Positions 24,952 through 33,428 of a stretch of 64,000 nucleotides of DNA are shown here, one piece after another (the stretch's first letter is position 1; every line of letters starts with the position of its first letter). The stretch is from JANLYC01 sp963815445. GTDB taxonomy: Bacteria > Actinomycetota > Actinomycetes > Propionibacteriales > Nocardioidaceae. The translations under genes were made by a program, and so were the position numbers. The stretch is taken from contig CAWFGV010000006.1 in the NCBI GenBank assembly GCA_963815445.1, forward strand, positions 62,001-126,000, given 5' to 3'. Under the pieces are notes generated by a model. The model worked only from the letters and a program-made list of their open reading frames with translations. It was not told where the DNA came from and searched no databases.

Positions 24952-26597
24952 AGTCCCGCCGCGGCGGCCAGATCGGTGCGGATCGCGTCGAGACGACCGG
25001 CTGCTGAGATACGGGCGGCCTGGACGTCCTCGCCGTCCACCGGCACGACGACCTCGAGGTAGCACTTGAGCTTCGGCTCGGTTCCCGACGGCCTGACCAC
25101 GACGCGACCACCCTCGGCCAGGCGGTAGCGGAGACCGTCGGTGGGTGGGAGGTCCGGGCCGCCCTCGCTGAGGTCATCGGTGTGCTCGACGGCGAACCCG
25201 CCCAGAGTGGCGGGCGGTCGCTCGCGCAGTCGTTGCATCGCCTGGTCGATCAGGCCGAGGTCGTCGACACGTACCGACAGCTGGTCAGTCGCGTAGAGGC
25301 CGTGTGTCACGGCCAGCTCGTCGAGCCGGTCGAGCAGCGTCTGGCCCATCGACTTCAGCTCGGCCGCCAGCTCGATGACGCGCAGCAGCGCTGAGATCCC
25401 GTCCTTGTCGCGGACCAGCTCGGGTGCCACGCAGTACCCCAGTGCCTCTTCGTAGCCGAAGGCGAGGCCCGGTACCCGGCCGATCCACTTGAAGCCCGTG
25501 AGCGTCTCGACGAAGTCCACCCCGGCGCTGCGCGCGATCTCCCCGAGCAGTGACGAGGACACGATCGTGGTGGCGAAGACACCGCGAACGCCGCGGCGCA
25601 ACAGGTGGTCGGCCAGCAGGACACCCACCTCGTCACCGCGCAGCATGCGCCAGCCCCGTACCGTCGGGACGGCCACAGCGCAGCGGTCGGCATCAGGGTC
25701 GTTGGCCACGACCAGGTCGGCGTCGTGCTCGGCCGCCAGCGCCATCGCGAGGTCCATCGCACCAGGCTCTTCGGGGTTGGGGAACGAGACCGTGGGAAAG
25801 TCCGCGTCCGGTGCGGCCTGCTCCGGTACGACGATCGGCGCCGCGAAGCCGGCCCGTTCGACGGCGCGCTGGACGGTCTCGTCGCCGACGCCGTGCAAGG
25901 GCGTGTAGACCATCGTCAGGCCGCGCGGCGAGTCGGGCGAGGGCAGGCTCGAGACGGCGTCGAGGTAGGCATCCACCACCTCGTCACCGAGCACCCGCCA
26001 CCCGTGGGCGCGGGGGACCGCCGACACCGACGTGACAGCCTCTATCTGTGCCGAGATCTCGGTGTCGGCGGGCGGGACGATCTGGCTGCCGTCGCCGAGG
26101 TAGACCTTGTAGCCGTTGTCACGCGGCGGGTTGTGGCTGGCGGTCACCATCACGCCGGCGATGCAGTCGAGGTGACGGATGGCGAAGGCGAGCACAGGCG
26201 TCGGCAGCGGGCGCGGTAGCAGCACCGCGTCCAGCCCTGCTCCGCGCATGACCTCGGCGGTGTCCCTCGCGAACGTGTCGGAGAGGTGCCGCGCGTCGTA
26301 CCCGATGACGACGGTGCCGGCGCCGACGCCGGCGCGGAGGTAGGCGGCGAGCCCGGCCGCGGCCGTGGTCACGACGGCACGGTTCATCCGGTTCGGTCCA
26401 GCCGCCATCTCCCCGCGCAGGCCGGCGGTCCCGAACTCCAGCCGGCCCGCGAACCTGTCGCCGACCTCGGCCAGGGCCGATGCGTCGCCCGCGTCGGCCG
26501 ATCTCAGCAGGTCGGTGAGCTCCTCGCGAGTCTCCCCGTCCGGATCGTCGTCGATCCACGCCTGCACGCGCGTCCTCAGCTCGGCGGGAACGGTCAC
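24948..26597 (-). CDS. Phosphohexomutase/phosphopentomutase (PGM2/PMM family)
   Basis: 549-residue alpha-D-phosphohexomutase. GTAGLRGEMAAGPNRMN near the start, catalytic serine in TASHNPPRDNGYK, metal loop NDPDADR, sugar loop around EEALGY, and C-terminal phosphate site RPSGTEPKLK. GTG 26597 follows AGGAG by 7 nt. Relatives act on glucose-, mannose- or (deoxy)ribose-phosphates; next to purine nucleoside phosphorylase, interconversion of ribose-1-P and ribose-5-P is likely (inference). Mycobacteria keep deoD-pmmB in the same order. Confidence 0.9.
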   Translation of the reverse strand: MTVPAELRTRVQAWIDDDPDGETREELTDLLRSADAGDASALAEVGDRFAGRLEFGTAGLRGEMAAGPNRMNRAVVTTAAAGLAAYLRAGVGAGTVVIGYDARHLSDTFARDTAEVMRGAGLDAVLLPRPLPTPVLAFAIRHLDCIAGVMVTASHNPPRDNGYKVYLGDGSQIVPPADTEISAQIEAVTSVSAVPRAHGWRVLGDEVVDAYLDAVSSLPSPDSPRGLTMVYTPLHGVGDETVQRAVERAGFAAPIVVPEQAAPDADFPTVSFPNPEEPGAMDLAMALAAEHDADLVVANDPDADRCAVAVPTVRGWRMLRGDEVGVLLADHLLRRGVRGVFATTIVSSSLLGEIARSAGVDFVETLTGFKWIGRVPGLAFGYEEALGYCVAPELVRDKDGISALLRVIELAAELKSMGQTLLDRLDELAVTHGLYATDQLSVRVDDLGLIDQAMQRLRERPPATLGGFAVEHTDDLSEGGPDLPPTDGLRYRLAEGGRVVVRPSGTEPKLKCYLEVVVPVDGEDVQAARISAAGRLDAIRTDLAAAAGL

Positions 26598-26635
26598 GGT
26601 GGTCTCCTGGTCGGGTCTGCGAGTGCCGCTGGTCG

Positions 26636-27442
26636 TCAGGCCGGGTCGAAGGGGCGTCGGGCGAAGCCGGGACGAGCGTAGGGTCCACCGACGCGGGCGG
26701 CATCGTCTGCATCCTCGGCACGGTCGGGGAGGCCGGCCTCGTACGCCGCCGCGTCGTCCTGGGGGTGGTAGCCGATCGCGCGGCCGGGGCCGAGGTCCCA
26801 CCATCCGTCGCGGTTCGCGGAGATGCCGAAGACGGTGCGCACTCCCGCGAACTCTGCTGTCAACGCGGCTTCGACAAGCGCGGCACAGTCGTTGTAGGAC
26901 AGCCAGGTGGCGAGGTTACGGCGGACGTCCGGGCGCTCCATGAAGCTGCCGATCCGCAGGGCGGCGCTCGAGATGCCGTGCCGGTCGGCATACAGGCTCA
27001 GCAGCGCCTCGGCCGCCACCTTGCCGACGCCGTAGAACGTGTCCGGCCGCGGTGGCGTGTCGGCCGGCACCGGTCCCGCGGCCGGCCTGGGGGTCATCCC
27101 CACCGCGTGGTTGCTGCTGGCGTAGACCATCCGTCGGACACCGTGTTGCACCATCGCGTCGAGGAGAGCGGCAGTGCTCATGACGTGCCCGTGCAGGATC
27201 GTCGACAGCGCCGACTCGGTCGGAATCCCCGCCAGGTGCACGACGCCGTCCATGCCCTCGACGGCAGCTTGGGCCACGGCCGGATCGGCGGCGTCGCCGG
27301 TCACGAAGTCTCCCGGGTATGCCGCCCGGCCGTCCTCGGGCCAGCCGACGAGGTCGAGCCCACGCAGCTCGTGGGTGGCCGAGAGGGGAGCCGCAAGGAC
27401 CGAACCGACGTGACCGGCGGCCCCGGTGACGAGAACGCGCAC
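26636..27442 (-). CDS. NAD-dependent epimerase/dehydratase, uronate dehydrogenase-like
   Basis: 268-residue extended SDR. N-terminal dinucleotide motif TGAAGHVG, then YASSNHAVGMTPRP, a segment characteristic of uronate dehydrogenases, and catalytic YGVGK. It may oxidise a sugar acid or related sugar with NAD+. GTG 27442 lies 2 bp after the PNP gene, and the mutase follows 38 bp downstream, so the three are one unit. Its connection to nucleoside breakdown is unclear. Confidence 0.82.
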   Translation of the reverse strand: MRVLVTGAAGHVGSVLAAPLSATHELRGLDLVGWPEDGRAAYPGDFVTGDAADPAVAQAAVEGMDGVVHLAGIPTESALSTILHGHVMSTAALLDAMVQHGVRRMVYASSNHAVGMTPRPAAGPVPADTPPRPDTFYGVGKVAAEALLSLYADRHGISSAALRIGSFMERPDVRRNLATWLSYNDCAALVEAALTAEFAGVRTVFGISANRDGWWDLGPGRAIGYHPQDDAAAYEAGLPDRAEDADDAARVGGPYARPGFARRPFDPA

Positions 27443-27444
27443 GG

Positions 27445-28263
27445 TCAGATCCTCGGGAGAATCGACACCAGGAGGGCGCCCATCCGAGTGGCAGCTGCGT
27501 TTCCGGCGGCCAGCACCTCTTCGTGGTTGAGCGGCTCGCCGGTCATGCCTGCTGCGGCGTTCGTGACGAGCGAGAGCCCGAGCACCTCCAGCCCCGCCTC
27601 ACGTGCCGCGATGGCCTCGAGCGTGGTCGACATACCGACGAGGTCGCCCCCGATGGTCCGGATCATCGAGATCTCCGCCGGCGTCTCGTAGTGCGGCCCA
27701 GGCAGCTGGACATAGACGCCCTCGTCGAGCGTGGGGTCGACGTCCCGGCACAGGCCGCGAAGTCGCGGCGAGTACAGGTCCGTGAGGTCGACGAAATGAG
27801 CGCCCTGGATCGGTGAGGTGGCCGTGAGGTTGATGTGGTCGCTGATGAGAACGGCCGTTCCCGGCGCCCACTCGGGACGGAGCCCACCACACCCGTTGGT
27901 CAGCACGATCGCGCGACAGCCGGCCGCAGCGGCAACCCGGACGGCGTGCACGACAGCAGCAACGCCGCGGCCCTCGTAGTAGTGCGTACGTCCGAGGAAG
28001 ACGAGGGTCCGGACGCCGTCCGCGTCGATCGAACGGATCTGGCCGGCATGCCCGGCCACGGCCGGCGGCGCGAAACCGGGCAGGTCAGTCGAGACGAGCT
28101 CGGCCGATGCTGTCCCGAGCGCCTCGGCGGCCGGTAGCCAGCCCGAGCCCATCACGAGCGCCACGTCGTGGCGACCGATGCCGGTGAGCTGGCTGAGACG
28201 GGCGGCGGCAGCGGCAGCCAGCTCGCTCGGGGAGGAGGTCTGGTCGGCGGTCTGCGTGGTCAC
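27445..28263 (-). CDS. Purine nucleoside phosphorylase (trimeric type)
   Basis: 272-residue enzyme converting inosine/guanosine and phosphate to base and (deoxy)ribose-1-phosphate. GSGWLPAAEAL, the phosphate-binding RTHYYEG, VLTNGCGGLRPEWAPG and the late SLVTNAAAG with base-binding Asn are those of the trimeric PNP family (mycobacterial DeoD/PunA). GTG 28263 is preceded by TACGGT at 6 nt, so it is leaderless and heads the four-gene unit to the GNAT gene. Confidence 0.94.
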   Translation of the reverse strand: MTTQTADQTSSPSELAAAAAARLSQLTGIGRHDVALVMGSGWLPAAEALGTASAELVSTDLPGFAPPAVAGHAGQIRSIDADGVRTLVFLGRTHYYEGRGVAAVVHAVRVAAAAGCRAIVLTNGCGGLRPEWAPGTAVLISDHINLTATSPIQGAHFVDLTDLYSPRLRGLCRDVDPTLDEGVYVQLPGPHYETPAEISMIRTIGGDLVGMSTTLEAIAAREAGLEVLGLSLVTNAAAGMTGEPLNHEEVLAAGNAAATRMGALLVSILPRI

Positions 28264-28269
28264 CCCGAG

Positions 28270-28275
28270 ACCGTA
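28270..28275 (-). promoter_or_regulatory. -10 element of leaderless PNP gene
   Basis: TACGGT on the minus strand, 6 nt, then GTG 28263. Confidence 0.6.
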
Positions 28276-28329
28276 TCGTCGGCCGGTCGGAGATTGCACG
28301 CCGCCGTGGCTGACCGCAGGCTGGTCCGG

Positions 28330-28773
28330 CTAGTCGCTGACCGAGCGGCACGGCCGGGTCTCGAGATCGTGGATGTAGTCGGCCGGCGCACCGGCGGCCC
28401 GGGCGGCTTCGCTCAGCACGCCGAGATAGCTGGCGGACGGCAGCCCACCTTCGTAGGCGTCGAGCACGTAGAGCCAGGCGAGCTGTTCACCGTCGAGGGT
28501 CGAGACGCGGACCCTGACCTTGCGGTAGACGTTGCTCTCCCACTCGTCGAGGCGGCTGCGGTCCTCGGGCGTGAGCTCGTACAGCGACACGAACACCTGG
28601 TGCCCCGGCGCCTCGACCAGGGTCGCGAGCGCGCCGTCCCAGCCGTGGTCCTCACCGGCGAAGGTGAGTCGCCAGCCGGCGAGCCAGCCGGTGCCTCGCG
28701 TGGGGGAGTGCGGACACCGCTCGACCATCCTGGCGGGGTCCATGTTGGAGCCGTATGCCGCGTAGAGCACCAC
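28330..28773 (-). CDS. Gamma-glutamylcyclotransferase-like protein
   Basis: 147-residue protein beginning VVLYAAYGSNMDP; the YGSNM turn is the substrate-binding hallmark of the gamma-glutamylcyclotransferase fold, and FVSLYELTPEDRSRLDEWE follows. A comparable small gene lies beside lpdA in M. tuberculosis (Rv3304). GTG 28773 lies 7 nt after TAGCCT (leaderless), and GTG 28770 is the next codon. Exact substrate unknown. Confidence 0.85.
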   Translation of the reverse strand: MVLYAAYGSNMDPARMVERCPHSPTRGTGWLAGWRLTFAGEDHGWDGALATLVEAPGHQVFVSLYELTPEDRSRLDEWESNVYRKVRVRVSTLDGEQLAWLYVLDAYEGGLPSASYLGVLSEAARAAGAPADYIHDLETRPCRSVSD

Positions 28774-28780
28774 GGCCCGC

Positions 28781-28806
28781 AGGCTATCGCGGCTCACCGT
28801 TACTGT
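28781..28806. promoter_or_regulatory. Back-to-back leaderless promoters of the cyclotransferase and lpdA genes
   Basis: Minus-strand TAGCCT (28781-28786) stands 7 nt before GTG 28773; plus-strand TACTGT (28801-28806) stands 6 nt before GTG 28813. The whole intergenic region is 39 bp, so the two -10 elements are 14 bp apart and each -35 area lies over the other gene's promoter. Confidence 0.6.
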
Positions 28807-28812
28807 TCTCGT

Positions 28813-30201
28813 GTGACACGTGTTGTGATCGTCGGCGGTGGCCCCGGGGGCTATGAAGCAGCCCTCGTGGGAGCTCAGCTCGGGGCCAGCGTGACGATCG
28901 TCGACCGGGACGGGATCGGCGGCTCGGCCGTCCTCACCGACTGCGTCCCCTCCAAGACGTTGGTCGCGACCGCTGACGTGATGACCACAGTTCAGGAGTC
29001 CGGCGAGCTCGGCGTCCGCTTCGCCGGCCACGGCGCGGGATCGGACCAAGGGGCGTCCGTCGACCTGGCGGTGGTCAACGAGCGCGTCAAGAAGCTCGCG
29101 GCCCAGCAGAGCGCGGACATCGCTCGCCGGCTCGACGCCGAAGGCGTGCGCATCGTGCACGGAACGGGGCGCCTGGACGGCCCCGAAACCGTGGTGGCGG
29201 TCACCGACGACGGTGAGGAACGGCTCGACGCCGATGCAGTCCTGATCGCCACCGGCGCACATCCGCGTGTCCTTCCCAGCGCCATACCCGACGGTGAGCG
29301 CATCTTGTCCTGGGAGCAGGTGTACGACGTTGCCGAGTGCCCATCCCGGCTGATCGTCATCGGGTCCGGCGTGACCGGTGCCGAGTTCGCCAGTGCCTAC
29401 AACGCGTTGGGTGTCGACGTCGTCCTGGTGAGCAGTCGGGACCGGGTGCTGCCCGGTGAGGACGCGCAGGCCGCTGAGGTCCTCGAGGACGTCCTCACCC
29501 GCCGCGGCATGACCGTGCTCTCTCGAAGCCGGGCCCAGAGCGTGGTACGCGACGGGGACCGGGTCGTGGTGACGCTGACGGACGGGCAGACCGTCGAAGG
29601 TTCGCACTGCCTGCTCGCGGTCGGTTCCATTCCCAACACCACAGGCGTGGGTCTGGAGGAGGCGGGCGTCACCTTGGGGGACGGTGGCTTCGTCTCGGTG
29701 GACCGCGTCTCGCGAACCAGTGCGCGCGGGGTGTACGCCGCCGGAGACTGCACGGGGGTGTTGATGCTGGCTTCCGTCGCCGCGATGCAGGGTCGGATCG
29801 CGATGTGGCACGCGCTCGGCGACGCCGTGTCGCCGCTCGACCTCAAGACGGTCTCGTCGACGGTCTTCACCTCCCCCGAGATCGCGACGGTGGGCTACAG
29901 CCAGCTGGCGGTCGACGATGGCGAGATCGAGGCCAACCAGGAAATGCTCCCACTGGCCGGAAACGCCCGGGCGAAAATGCAGGGCGTGCACGACGGGTTC
30001 GTCAAGCTCTTCTGTCGGCCTGGGACCGGAATCGTCGTCGGTGGTGTGGTGGTCGCGCCCCGCGCCAGCGAGCTGATCCATGCCGTAGCCCTCGCGGTCG
30101 AGGCCCGCCTCACGGTCGACGAGCTGGCGCACGGGTTCACGGTCTACCCCTCGATGAGCGGCTCGATCGCCGAAGCCGCCCGCCGCCTGCACACGCACTG
30201 A
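28813..30201 (+). CDS. lpdA: NAD(P)H-quinone reductase LpdA (flavoprotein disulfide reductase family)
   Basis: 462-residue flavoprotein. FAD motif VVIVGGGPGGYEAA, second dinucleotide motif VIGSGVTGAEFASAY, and GVYAAGDCTGVLMLA. The redox loop reads TDCVPSK with one cysteine instead of the CxxxxC of lipoamide dehydrogenase, and the C-terminal FTVYPSMSGSIAEAA lacks the His-Glu pair. These are the features of mycobacterial LpdA (Rv3303c), which reduces quinones and not lipoamide. GTG 28813 is leaderless. Downstream lies hairpin repeat copy A. Confidence 0.92.
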   Translation: MTRVVIVGGGPGGYEAALVGAQLGASVTIVDRDGIGGSAVLTDCVPSKTLVATADVMTTVQESGELGVRFAGHGAGSDQGASVDLAVVNERVKKLAAQQSADIARRLDAEGVRIVHGTGRLDGPETVVAVTDDGEERLDADAVLIATGAHPRVLPSAIPDGERILSWEQVYDVAECPSRLIVIGSGVTGAEFASAYNALGVDVVLVSSRDRVLPGEDAQAAEVLEDVLTRRGMTVLSRSRAQSVVRDGDRVVVTLTDGQTVEGSHCLLAVGSIPNTTGVGLEEAGVTLGDGGFVSVDRVSRTSARGVYAAGDCTGVLMLASVAAMQGRIAMWHALGDAVSPLDLKTVSSTVFTSPEIATVGYSQLAVDDGEIEANQEMLPLAGNARAKMQGVHDGFVKLFCRPGTGIVVGGVVVAPRASELIHAVALAVEARLTVDELAHGFTVYPSMSGSIAEAARRLHTH

Positions 30202-30206
30202 CCCGC

Positions 30207-30283
30207 CGCCCCTGGCCAGCCAATTGCGGGAAAGTTCAGGCTCCTTTCGGCGTGTCGACCTGCACTTTCCCGCAATTCGCGGA
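30207..30283. repeat. 77-bp hairpin repeat, copy A
   Basis: Identical to 31335-31411 except one base (A/C at the tenth to twelfth position region). The core is a 14-bp stem, AATTGCGGGAAAGT (30222-30235) with ACTTTCCCGCAATT (30264-30277), and a 28-nt loop. The stop codon of the nuclease gene (30236-30238) lies in the loop. Confidence 0.95.
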
Positions 30284-31267
30284 GGGGCGACGACGGGCGC
30301 CGCGCCCTCGGAGTGGACGGTCGAAACGATGCAGCCGACGGAGGAGTCGCCGCCATCCCAAGATGCCGAAACTCGACCGCTCGACCTCGACCAGCCATGG
30401 CTCGACCCGACACCGATCATGGCGCCAGCCCAATGCCATCTCGGCGTCCCTGATGATGAGGCCGGGGTGGCCGAGGATCTCGCTGGCCGTATACCCGAAT
30501 CGCTGGAGTCCGTGGCGGTTCAGCAGCTTGTCTCGCTCGAGATCTCGCTCGTGACGCTGCCGGGTCCGATGTTCCGCACCGTCGTACTCCGGAATTCGCC
30601 TGGTCCCGACGATGCGCAGGTCGCCGCGCGCAAGGATGTCTCCCTCGTCGTCACGAACGATGCATTGCGGCTCGACCGGGATTCCGGCAAGGACATGAAG
30701 CAACCGGAGAATCGTCTCCCAAGCGGATTCGCTGCGGCCATCGCAGAGGGACAACGCGCGGCGCAGCATCGGCAGGCCGCGTTGACGAGAGCGAATGCTG
30801 TCCACGATGTCGTCGACGGTGCACAGCCCGCGCTGTAATAGACAGTCGATGGCGATGACGAGGTCGACGAGCGGGAGATCTTCGGCGAGCTGGCCGAGCA
30901 CGAGTTCCGCCGCGAGTACTGGGACCCCCTGGACATTGGACACCGGAGGAAGGGCGGCTCGGCTCCTGGCGACGTACAGGCCGGCTCGTTCTGGTCGATC
31001 TTCGCCGGGCGGGAGTGTCGCGCAGATCGGCAGCCATCCCGGGAGCCGCGGGAGCCAGCACGACAACAAGGACGCACCAGTGAAGTGGCTGAAGGCGGAA
31101 CCAGCAGGCAGCACGGTAGTGAGCTGCCTGCACCGCTCGACCATGTCGTCCGGCGACTCCGCGCGCACATAGAGGCCATGGCTGGCCTTACGCCACCGCG
31201 GGCCGGACAGGCTGCCGCGTCCGATGCCCTGTGCGATGGCGTCGCGATGTGAGATCGATTCGGTCAT
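30236..31267 (-). CDS. DUF559/Vsr-like nuclease with N-terminal AbiEi-like region
   Basis: 343-residue protein. The N-terminal part (MTESISHRDAIAQGIGRGSL, RKASHGLYVRA) resembles the winged-helix start of AbiEi-type proteins. The C-terminal part has PD-(D/E)XK-type residues: E180/E184, D216 in ARGDLRIV, E227 and D229 in IPEYDG, then HERDLERDKLLNRHG as in Vsr/DUF559 nucleases. Role unknown; no partner toxin adjoins it. ATG 31267 was chosen over longer starts that run into repeat copy B. Its last 15 codons and stop are supplied by repeat copy A. Confidence 0.8.
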   Translation of the reverse strand: MTESISHRDAIAQGIGRGSLSGPRWRKASHGLYVRAESPDDMVERCRQLTTVLPAGSAFSHFTGASLLSCWLPRLPGWLPICATLPPGEDRPERAGLYVARSRAALPPVSNVQGVPVLAAELVLGQLAEDLPLVDLVIAIDCLLQRGLCTVDDIVDSIRSRQRGLPMLRRALSLCDGRSESAWETILRLLHVLAGIPVEPQCIVRDDEGDILARGDLRIVGTRRIPEYDGAEHRTRQRHERDLERDKLLNRHGLQRFGYTASEILGHPGLIIRDAEMALGWRHDRCRVEPWLVEVERSSFGILGWRRLLRRLHRFDRPLRGRGARRRPSANCGKVQVDTPKGA

Positions 31268-31334
31268 CTCCCGACGGCACCATGACGCGGCCAGTGTCTC
31301 GTCGCCACCGCTGGGATCTGTGGACAAACGCCCG

Positions 31335-31411
31335 CCCCTGGCCCGCCAATTGCGGGAAAGTTCAGGCTCCTTTCGGCGTGTCGACCTGCACTTTCCCGCA
31401 ATTCGCGGAAA
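31335..31411. repeat. 77-bp hairpin repeat, copy B
   Basis: Direct copy of 30207-30283 (76/77 identical by eye), 1,128 bp away and in the same orientation. It lies 68 bp upstream of the nuclease start. The 14-bp stem arms are at 31350-31363 and 31392-31405. Confidence 0.95.
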
Positions 31412-31613
31412 GGCAGGAATGGGTGGTGCGGGGAAATGCATGAATAACATCAATGTAATTACGTCGGTGGATTATAAGAATTCTGCATCCTGGTGGCAGG
31501 ACGTCGAGAATGCTGGACATAATCGGTCCGGTTACCCCACCAATAACAACTGTTAACAACTGTCACAACAGCCCCGTGACGCACGATGATGACGATATCG
31601 CCAGGAGTGATGC
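31412..31613 (+). promoter_or_regulatory. AT-rich upstream region of amidase gene with tandem operator
   Basis: This 200-bp stretch is far more AT-rich than the rest of the window (about 31440-31560). TAACAACTGT occurs twice in exact tandem at 31544-31563, one helical turn apart, followed by CACAACAG. It is a likely operator and promoter region for the cell-wall genes downstream; the regulator is unknown. Confidence 0.5.
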
Positions 31614-33428
31614 ATGCGATTCCGCGCACCCTCGGAAGCCCGGAGCACTCGCCCGCCGACTGCGGTCGGTGGCCTACGGATCGGAGCGATGACCGTGCCC
31701 GCCGCGCTGGCGGTGATCATCCCGCTGGCAGTGGTCGGCCAGGCCGAGGCCCAGTCGGCGACCCCCGCACACCGCACCCTTGCAGCGCTGAGTCGGACCA
31801 CCGTGGCGGCCGCTCCCCGGGACGCCGTTCCCCCAAGGATCCACAATGTCGCCGTCCCGGCGATCCCGGCTGCGCAGCGAGTGGCCTTGTCCGCGCGCAA
31901 TGCGCCACGTCGGGTCGCGGCGACGCAGCTCCACCAGGGCAACGGCGGTCAGGTGAGTGCGCCGCAACTCGTCGGGCACGTCCGTAGCCGCGTCTCGGGC
32001 GGCTTCTCGATGCTCGGTGTGACCTGGGACCACGGCAGCGTCGACGCCTCGACGGTCCAGGTCGTGGCCCGCACCCGCGACAGCAACGGCTGGACGCCGT
32101 GGACCGCCGTCGAGGTCGACCCGGACGAGGGCCCGGCCGCAGGTGAGGACCCATCGGTCCGGGACGGAACGGCACCGCTCTACGTGGGTGCGGCCGACGC
32201 CGTCGAGGTCGACGTGTACGACGCCAACGGTCGGCGTCCGAGCGGCCTGACCGTCGCGGCGATCGATCCCGGGTCCGCCGGTCACGCCGTGTCACCGGCC
32301 GCGGAGGCGGTCGCCGGCCCGGCGGCCAAGGGCGGGACGACGAGCGCGACCAGCGCTCCCAAGGACGGGCTGCCGCTGATGCCCAGGATCGTGACCCGCA
32401 AGCAGTGGGGCGCGGACGAGAGCCTTGGCGACACGTGCTGGGCACCTCGTCTCGGAAGATCCTTCAAGGCGGTGTTCGTGCACCACACGGCGGGAAGCAA
32501 CACCTACACCCGCCGCGAGTCACCGTCGATCGTGCGCGGTATCTACGCCTACCACACGCAGTCGCGGGGCTGGTGCGACATCGGCTACAACTTCCTGGTC
32601 GATCGCTACGGGACCGTCTACGAAGGACGTGCCGGCGGTATCCGCAAACCCGTGCGTGGCGCCCATTCAGGCGACTACAACGTCGACAGCACCGGCATCT
32701 CGTTGATGGGGGAGTTCACCAGCACCGCACCGACCGCGGCGATGAAGTCCGCCCTGGTCGACCTCGTGGCGTGGCGCCTCGGCACGGCCTACCGCAGCGG
32801 CGTCGGGCATGCCTACATCAACGGAAAGCGCTTCGCGCAGATCTCCGGGCACCGCGACGCGATGGCCACGGCGTGTCCCGGTCAGGTGGTCTACGACTGG
32901 CTGCCGACGTTGCGGCGCAAGGTACACCAGCGGCTCGACCAGTTCTCGTCGGTGATCGAGCGGCACTGGCTGCACCGGGGCGGCGCGACGGGCGCACTCG
33001 GCCCCGTGCGCATGGGCGAGATGGCAGCCGACGGTGGACGCCACACGACCTTCGCGAAGGCCCGCACCTACTTCAGGAACGGCCGCCGCGTCACGTTCTA
33101 CGGGAGCCCGCTGCTGTCGGCGTACGTCGCTGCCGGAGAGACGGGCGGCGACCTGGGCTACCCCCGGTCGCGCCTTCGCCACCCCGGCAAAGGGCTGTCG
33201 GCCGTGTTCCAGGGCGGACGTCTCTACTGGTCGGCCAAGACGAACGCCCATACGGTGCTGAGCGGGAAGGTGCTCGTCAGGTACCGCCATCTCCACGGCG
33301 CCGCCGGCCGGCTGGGTTTCCCCAAGACGGACCTGCGCAGCAGCAAGGACGGCTCCTACGCCAAGTTCCAGCGCGGAACCATCACCTATGACAAGACCAC
33401 CGGGCGGACGACGGTGAGCTACCGATGA
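31614..33428 (+). CDS. Secreted N-acetylmuramoyl-L-alanine amidase with LGFP repeats
   Basis: 604-residue exported protein. The first 47 residues hold an Arg-rich start and hydrophobic core (signal peptide). The amidase_2/PGRP domain spans about 258-420, with zinc ligands in VFVHHTAGS (H290/H291) and GHRDAMATACPG, and YNFLVDRYGTVYEGRAGG. The C-terminus (about 450-604) has LGFP-like repeats (GALGPVRMG, GDLGYPRSR, GRLGFPKTD), which attach proteins to the actinobacterial cell wall. AGGAG precedes ATG 31614. It overlaps the next gene by 4 nt. Confidence 0.93.
   Translation: MRFRAPSEARSTRPPTAVGGLRIGAMTVPAALAVIIPLAVVGQAEAQSATPAHRTLAALSRTTVAAAPRDAVPPRIHNVAVPAIPAAQRVALSARNAPRRVAATQLHQGNGGQVSAPQLVGHVRSRVSGGFSMLGVTWDHGSVDASTVQVVARTRDSNGWTPWTAVEVDPDEGPAAGEDPSVRDGTAPLYVGAADAVEVDVYDANGRRPSGLTVAAIDPGSAGHAVSPAAEAVAGPAAKGGTTSATSAPKDGLPLMPRIVTRKQWGADESLGDTCWAPRLGRSFKAVFVHHTAGSNTYTRRESPSIVRGIYAYHTQSRGWCDIGYNFLVDRYGTVYEGRAGGIRKPVRGAHSGDYNVDSTGISLMGEFTSTAPTAAMKSALVDLVAWRLGTAYRSGVGHAYINGKRFAQISGHRDAMATACPGQVVYDWLPTLRRKVHQRLDQFSSVIERHWLHRGGATGALGPVRMGEMAADGGRHTTFAKARTYFRNGRRVTFYGSPLLSAYVAAGETGGDLGYPRSRLRHPGKGLSAVFQGGRLYWSAKTNAHTVLSGKVLVRYRHLHGAAGRLGFPKTDLRSSKDGSYAKFQRGTITYDKTTGRTTVSYR

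Noticed and set aside
28168..28812. Upstream extension of the lpdA frame to 28168
   Set aside because: It runs antisense through PNP and the cyclotransferase; the FAD motif and leaderless promoter place the start at GTG 28813.
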